A DNA stretch of 64,000 nucleotides from Mycobacterium sp. BK086 (GTDB lineage: Bacteria; Actinomycetota; Actinomycetes; Mycobacteriales; Mycobacteriaceae), in NCBI GenBank assembly GCA_004362315.1, contig SNWL01000003.1, positions 2,069,526 through 2,133,525 on the forward strand, in the 5' to 3' direction. The notes under the pieces are model-generated. The model made no database searches. It saw nothing but the letters and a program-made list of their open reading frames with translations, and was not told where the DNA came from. This document shows positions 60,162 to 64,000 of the stretch, in pieces; within the stretch, counting starts at the first letter, position 1, and each line of letters begins with the position of its first letter. A program made the translations under genes and the position numbers.

Positions 60162-61490
60162 GTGATCGACCTCCCGGGCCTGGGCCTGAACGGCGAATAT
60201 CGTTCCCGCAAAAGGGAAGTCGTCACCGATGTGGCGGGCGCCCCGGTCGCCGAGTTGAGCATTGCCCCGCCGCTCTACATCGCGCGAACCATGGCCGGCC
60301 AGCGCAAGGCCACGCCGTTGCCCGCCGAGCAGCGCCAGGCCGCGCTGCAGAAGGCCGGCGAGATCTTCACGACATCTGAGGCGGCCGGCCTTGATTTCGA
60401 GTCGTATGTGCAACTGGCGAGCCGGGTTTCGGGCCTGCCGATCGCCGTCACCCGAGTCCAGGCCCGGGAGGTCGGCGACGCCGTCGTCGACGCGTTCGAC
60501 GCGATCCAGCCGGCCCGTCCGATCGGCGCGATTACCGACTGGCGGACGGCGCAGGGCGCCACTGCAATCTGGTCGCGCCGTGGTGACGTGTTCGGGGTGC
60601 ACGCCTCCGGCAACGCGCCGGGCGTGCACGGGCTGTGGCCGCAGGCGCTGGTCATGGGCTATCGCGTGGCGGTCCGGCCGTCGCGGCGCGAACCGTTCAC
60701 CGCGCATCGACTGGTGTCGGCCCTACGGGAGGCTGGTTTTCGCGACGACGACGTCGTCTATCTACCCACCGATCATGCCGGGGCGGACGAGATCATCGCG
60801 TCGGCCGATCTGGCCCTGGTCTACGGCCGCAGCGATGTGGTGGCCAAATACGGCGGTGATGCAACGGTCTTCGTGAACGGTCCCGGGCGCACCAAGATCG
60901 TGATCACCGCCGAGCAAGACTGGCGCGATCACCTCGACGTGATCGTCGATTCGATTGCCCGGCTGGGCGGGATGGCCTGCGTCAACACCACCGCCGTGCT
61001 GATCGAAGGTGACGCGGCGTCCCTGGCCGCGGCGATCGCAGAGCGGCTGAGCACCATCGGGGACCTGCCAACGCAATCCATCGAATCCGCCAGGGCCGTG
61101 GCCGCTTTCGTCGCCGCGCGCGCCGCCGGTACGACGGCGCTGCTGGGCGCCGACCAGATCGTCGCCGACCTGGGCGACGGACGCGCCGCGCTCCGACCGG
61201 CCGTACACCTGCTGCACGACGTGGACACCGAGAAGCTCAACACCGAACTGGCCTTCCCGTGCGTGTGGGTCGCGCCCTGGCGACGCACGAACGGGATTGG
61301 TCCGCTTCGCGATTCGCTGGTGGTCAGCGCGCTCACCGACGACGACAGCCTGATAGACGACCTGCTCGCCCAGCCGACGATCGCGAACGTCTACCGCGGG
61401 CCGGTGCCCACCTATGTCACCGCACCCGGCCTGCCGCACGACGGCTTCCTGGCCGACTTCCTGATGCGCACCAAAGGGTTCGTCACGTAA
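60162..61490 (+). CDS. EhpG/LuxC-like aldehyde-dehydrogenase-fold acyl reductase
   Basis: The 442-residue protein has an aldehyde-dehydrogenase fold. The Rossmann part includes VFGVHASGNAPGVHGLWPQAL and VVAKYGGDATVFVNGPG, and the candidate nucleophile is Cys in LGGMACVNTTAV. LuxC-type and EhpG-type proteins reduce activated acids to aldehydes with NADPH. The gene follows the EhpF-like adenylating enzyme with a two-base gap, so the pair should make an aldehyde from a carboxylic acid. The substrate is unknown; mycobacteria do not make phenazines as far as is known. Its stop overlaps the convergent YbdK-like gene. Confidence 0.8.
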   Translation: MIDLPGLGLNGEYRSRKREVVTDVAGAPVAELSIAPPLYIARTMAGQRKATPLPAEQRQAALQKAGEIFTTSEAAGLDFESYVQLASRVSGLPIAVTRVQAREVGDAVVDAFDAIQPARPIGAITDWRTAQGATAIWSRRGDVFGVHASGNAPGVHGLWPQALVMGYRVAVRPSRREPFTAHRLVSALREAGFRDDDVVYLPTDHAGADEIIASADLALVYGRSDVVAKYGGDATVFVNGPGRTKIVITAEQDWRDHLDVIVDSIARLGGMACVNTTAVLIEGDAASLAAAIAERLSTIGDLPTQSIESARAVAAFVAARAAGTTALLGADQIVADLGDGRAALRPAVHLLHDVDTEKLNTELAFPCVWVAPWRRTNGIGPLRDSLVVSALTDDDSLIDDLLAQPTIANVYRGPVPTYVTAPGLPHDGFLADFLMRTKGFVT

Positions 61491-62574
61491 GCGTGGCCTG
61501 CGCGGCGACGGCCAGAACGTCGGCGATCTCGTTGCGCTCCCGCCAGGCCGCCCGCTGCCGCATCGCACCATTGCCGTCCTTCAGCAGCCGGGTCAGCTCG
61601 TCGTGCACCCATTCGTCGTCACCGAGTTCTTGTAGTGCCGGCTGTAAGAGCTGCAGCCACTTCGCCAATACCGCCGACGTGGGCTCAGCCGTCCAACTGT
61701 CGGTGACGTCGATGGCCTGCCCGTCCAACCCATCGTGCGCGGCCTTCCAGTAGGCGGCGCGCACGATGTGGTCATCGACGCGGGGCGCGGGAGCCCCGGC
61801 GCGCTCGTCGGCCAGCGCCGTCATCACCGCGGCGCGCGTCAGCGTGGCCAGCAGGACGGTCTCGGCGGCGGTGGCGGGGACGTCGGAGACCCTGACCTCG
61901 ACAGTGGGGAACTTCTTGGACGGGCGGACATCCCAATAGACCATCCCGTCGTCGAGCATGGCCCCGGCGTCGAGCAGCATGGCCACGATCGAGTCGTAAT
62001 GCTCGGCCGAGTCGAAATGCGGCGGCGGTCCGGCACTGGGCCAACGACCCCACAGGACACTTCGCCAGCTGGCATGCCCGCTGTCGGCGTTGCGATAGAT
62101 CGCCGAGTTGGCGGTCAGTGCGAGCAGCAGCGGCAGCTGGGGCCGTAGCCGGTTGCTGACGGCGATGGCCGCGTCACGGTCGGGCACTTCGACGTGGACA
62201 TGACATCCGCAGATGCCCTGCTCGTGGGCAATCATGCCGAATTGCGCGCCGATATCCCGGTAGCGCTCGGTGTCGGTGATCGGGAAACTGTGCGGCACCG
62301 TGGGCGGTAGGCCGACCGCCAGCAGTCGCGCGCCCGCCTCCTGCGCGGCGTCCGCGGCGACCCTCCGCAGCCGGGTGATCTGTTGGCGCAGTTGCGAACT
62401 CGTCAGCGCCACCTCCGTCGCCGTCTCGACCTGGCAGGTGGTGAGTTCCAGCTGCAGGTCGACTCCGCGGGCGGCCGCGTGCTTGGCGACCTCGGCGTTG
62501 CGAGCGACCGGCTCGCCGGTGCTGGGATCGACGAGCAGGAATTCCTCCTCGACGCCGACGCTGGGCGCATTCAC
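61483..62574 (-). CDS. YbdK-type carboxylate-amine ligase (glutamate-cysteine ligase GCS2 family)
   Basis: A 363-residue ATP-dependent ligase of the GCS2/YbdK family: SVGVEEEFLLVDPSTG at the start, ELTTCQVETATEVALT, GICGCHVHVEVPDRDAAI and RPSKKFPTVEVRVSDVPATA. These give the Glu/His metal sites and the substrate-binding Arg. The family joins glutamate to an amine; in E. coli YbdK has weak Glu-Cys ligase activity. The start is GTG 62574 with a weak ribosome site. Mycobacteria use mycothiol instead of glutathione, so the true product is unknown. Confidence 0.9.
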   Translation of the reverse strand: MNAPSVGVEEEFLLVDPSTGEPVARNAEVAKHAAARGVDLQLELTTCQVETATEVALTSSQLRQQITRLRRVAADAAQEAGARLLAVGLPPTVPHSFPITDTERYRDIGAQFGMIAHEQGICGCHVHVEVPDRDAAIAVSNRLRPQLPLLLALTANSAIYRNADSGHASWRSVLWGRWPSAGPPPHFDSAEHYDSIVAMLLDAGAMLDDGMVYWDVRPSKKFPTVEVRVSDVPATAAETVLLATLTRAAVMTALADERAGAPAPRVDDHIVRAAYWKAAHDGLDGQAIDVTDSWTAEPTSAVLAKWLQLLQPALQELGDDEWVHDELTRLLKDGNGAMRQRAAWRERNEIADVLAVAAQATLT

Positions 62575-62658
62575 AATCCACGGAATTGCCGTGCTGTGGC
62601 GTCGTCAAACCGTGCCACGTACCGAGACCGACGCTGTCGGCCCCGCCCGACGCGGTCT

Positions 62659-62664
62659 TAGCAT
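62659..62664 (+). promoter_or_regulatory. -10 element of the F420 oxidoreductase gene
   Basis: TAGCAT at 62659-62664 places transcription exactly at the ATG 62671. This predicts a leaderless mRNA; no ribosome site is present. Confidence 0.5.
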
Positions 62665-62670
62665 GCCGAC

Positions 62671-63504
62671 ATGGTGAGAGATTTTCGATTCGGCATCGGC
62701 GTGCGTTCGGTCAAATCGGCGCAGAAGTTGCGCGACACGGTGCGTCGATTCGAGGACTTGGGCTTCGACGTCCTGCACGTCCCGGACCATCTGGGCCGCT
62801 TCGGGATCCCCGCACCGTTCCCGACGATGGTGGCCGCCGCGGAGTATTCCAAGACGATGCGCGTGGGCACCTTCGTGATCAACGCGGCGTTCTACAAGCC
62901 GGCGATCCTGGCGCGCGACGCCATCGCGGTCGACGTGCTGAGCGAAGGCCGGCTGGATCTCGGCCTGGGCACCGGGTACGTGCGGGAGGAATTCGAGGCC
63001 GCCGAGATGCCGTACCCGAGCGCCGGCGAGCGGGTCGATCATCTGCGGCATACCACCACGTATCTGAAGGAGACCGCGCCGTCGATCCCAATCCTGATCG
63101 CAGGCAACGGAGATCGGGTGCTGCGGATCGCGGCCCAGCACGCCGACATCATCGGCCTCACCGGCGGCGGAGTGCCCGAGTACCCGGGCCACGATCCGCT
63201 GGCCGAGCGGATCGACTTCGTCCGGGCCGCGGCCGGCGAGCGGTTCGACGACCTCGAACTCAACATCGCGATCACCGGGGTGCCGACGGATTCCTCGGGC
63301 ATCCCCGATCTCGCGCTGACCCGCGGCTACGCCCCGGACGCCACCGAGGAGCAGCTGCTGGCCCTGCCCACGGTGCTGACCGGCACACCGCGCGATATCG
63401 CCGACACCCTGCGCGCTCGCCGGGAGAACTACGGGATCAACTACTTCACCGTGCAGGACTATCACGCGGAATACTTCGCGAAGGTCATCGCCGAGCTGCG
63501 CTGA
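62671..63504 (+). CDS. F420-dependent LLM-class oxidoreductase
   Basis: A 277-residue luciferase-like TIM-barrel enzyme, TIGR03621-like: MVRDFRFGIGVRSVKS, DVLHVPDHLGRFG, GRLDLGLGTGYVREEFEAA and IPILIAGNGDRVLRIAAQHADIIGL. The segments that bind F420 in this family are conserved. A start at 62671 fits the family and the promoter. The downstream ANTAR gene begins 56 bases after the stop. Substrate unknown. It is the third F420-type enzyme of this fold in the window, beside those at 19358 and 41289. Confidence 0.87.
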   Translation: MVRDFRFGIGVRSVKSAQKLRDTVRRFEDLGFDVLHVPDHLGRFGIPAPFPTMVAAAEYSKTMRVGTFVINAAFYKPAILARDAIAVDVLSEGRLDLGLGTGYVREEFEAAEMPYPSAGERVDHLRHTTTYLKETAPSIPILIAGNGDRVLRIAAQHADIIGLTGGGVPEYPGHDPLAERIDFVRAAAGERFDDLELNIAITGVPTDSSGIPDLALTRGYAPDATEEQLLALPTVLTGTPRDIADTLRARRENYGINYFTVQDYHAEYFAKVIAELR

Positions 63505-63559
63505 GGTGTTTGCGGAGCCGTCAGTCCGGCTATCGCTTGATTCACGAGGTGAACATGCA

Positions 63560-63802
63560 ATGACGGATGACGCGAAGATGCAGGAGTGCGCACAAGGCGT
63601 GCTGGTCGGCCTGAAGCGATGCTCCCTGGACGCCGCGTCCGGGGAACTCGCCCGAGCCTCCCAGCGCCATGAACTGGACAGGCGACGGGTGGCCCAGGCG
63701 CTGGTGCGGCTGGCCCAGGACGTCGACCCCGAAGCCGACAGCATCGCCACGTCCGTCGCCCGCTACGAGTGGGGTGCGCTGCTGCCGCGACGCAGGTACT
63801 AG
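63560..63802 (+). CDS. Stand-alone ANTAR-domain protein
   Basis: The 80-residue product is essentially one ANTAR domain: MQECAQGVLVGLKRCSLDAA, then ELARASQRHELDRRRVAQALV, matching the three-helix RNA-binding antiterminator fold. There is no receiver or GAF domain, unlike most ANTAR regulators. GAGGTGA lies eight bases before the ATG. It sits directly before tRNA-Arg. Such single-domain proteins may bind paired-hexaloop leader RNAs; no such RNA was noticed in this window. Confidence 0.78.
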   Translation: MTDDAKMQECAQGVLVGLKRCSLDAASGELARASQRHELDRRRVAQALVRLAQDVDPEADSIATSVARYEWGALLPRRRY

Positions 63803-63824
63803 GCGGTAAGCTGCCAGCCGGTGC

Positions 63825-63897
63825 GCCCCCGTAGCTCAGGGGATAGAGCACGGCTCTCCTAAAGCCGGTGTCGCAGGTTCGAATCCTGCCGGGGGCA
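63825..63897 (+). tRNA. tRNA-Arg, anticodon CCT
   Basis: A complete 73-base cloverleaf. Acceptor GCCCCCG (63825-63831) pairs with CGGGGGC (63890-63896). Other parts are the D arm GCTC/GAGC, anticodon stem CGGCT/AGCCG with loop CTCCTAA, and T arm GCAGG TTCGAAT CCTGC. The anticodon CCT lies at 63858-63860. CCA is not encoded. It reads AGG codons. Confidence 0.96.
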
Positions 63898-63915
63898 CTT
63901 CAGTCCGTGTACGAC

Positions 63916-64000
63916 CTCGGCTGATGCTTGACGTTTGGTCTTCGGTTGATGGGCGACAGTGTTTCGGCTGTTGCTTTACGCCTACTTCGGTTGATCCTTG
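63916..64000 (+). repeat. Degenerate tandem repeats downstream of tRNA-Arg
   Basis: Four imperfect copies of a TTCGGYTGNTGCTTGACG-like unit begin near 63916, 63940, 63963 and 63985, spaced 22-25 bases. The last runs off the window. Lower GC than the genes. No open frame is seen. Its role is unknown. Confidence 0.45.

Noticed and set aside
63916-64000. CRISPR array in the repeats after tRNA-Arg
   Set aside because: Repeats are too short and too variable, with no uniform spacers and no cas genes.

Overview
The window is a 64-kb piece of chromosome from a high-GC actinobacterium, almost certainly a Mycobacterium or Mycolicibacterium. Gene order follows the M. tuberculosis H37Rv block Rv0975c back to Rv0923c, read in reverse, with insertions and losses. 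Recognisable anchors in order are fadE13-accD2-accA2-fadE12-echA7, a MoxR/VWA pair, purH-purN, perM, sucD-sucC, uvrD1/pcrA, an AroQ-delta chorismate mutase, pgi, an Fpg/Nei glycosylase, ligD-ku, mntH and the Rv0923c homologue. The full-length glycosylase, the presence of cobF and several extra F420/FMN enzymes suggest an environmental, probably fast-growing species rather than a tubercle bacillus. The species assignment is inference; no search was run.

Layout. 1-6.5 kb: a translationally coupled acyl-CoA degradation operon with a biotin-dependent carboxylase. 6.5-12.1 kb: a DUF1707 protein, a large hairpin terminator, a serine-rich exported protein and an AAA/VWA pair. 12.1-17 kb: purine synthesis (purN-purH) and two cell-division-linked membrane proteins. 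17-20 kb: an SfnG-type monooxygenase and a DUF559 nuclease gene bracketed by two 63-bp repeats. 20-28 kb: a thiolase-like protein, sucCD, an M23 peptidase with a membrane partner, and the UvrD1 helicase. 28.2-28.7 kb: chorismate mutase behind what looks like a complete Phe/Tyr leader-peptide attenuator. 28.7-46.5 kb: acyltransferase, FadD, aldehyde dehydrogenase, pgi, a run of minus-strand genes (MFS, cobF, holin-like, glycosylase, SDR), an AraC regulator, a KstR-type operator before an F420 oxidoreductase, propionyl-CoA synthetase and RNase HI. 46.5-49.5 kb: accessory genes (DUF222-HNH; an MmyB-type regulator with a palindromic operator). 49.4-53 kb: the LigD/Ku NHEJ machinery. 53-64 kb: SDR and DapB-like enzymes, two paralogous small exported proteins, mntH, a GGCT/poly-gamma-glutamate hydrolase fusion, a lipoprotein, an EhpF/EhpG-like acid-reduction pair, a YbdK-type ligase, an F420 oxidoreductase, a stand-alone ANTAR protein and tRNA-Arg(CCT).

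Themes. The clearest regulatory find is the attenuator before chorismate mutase. The clearest mobile-looking element is the repeat-bounded DUF559 gene. Many genes carry a TANNNT hexamer ending six or seven bases before the start codon, the signature of leaderless mycobacterial transcription. In two cases the TAG stop of the upstream gene supplies the first bases of that hexamer. Most of the remaining content is ordinary central, lipid and repair metabolism.
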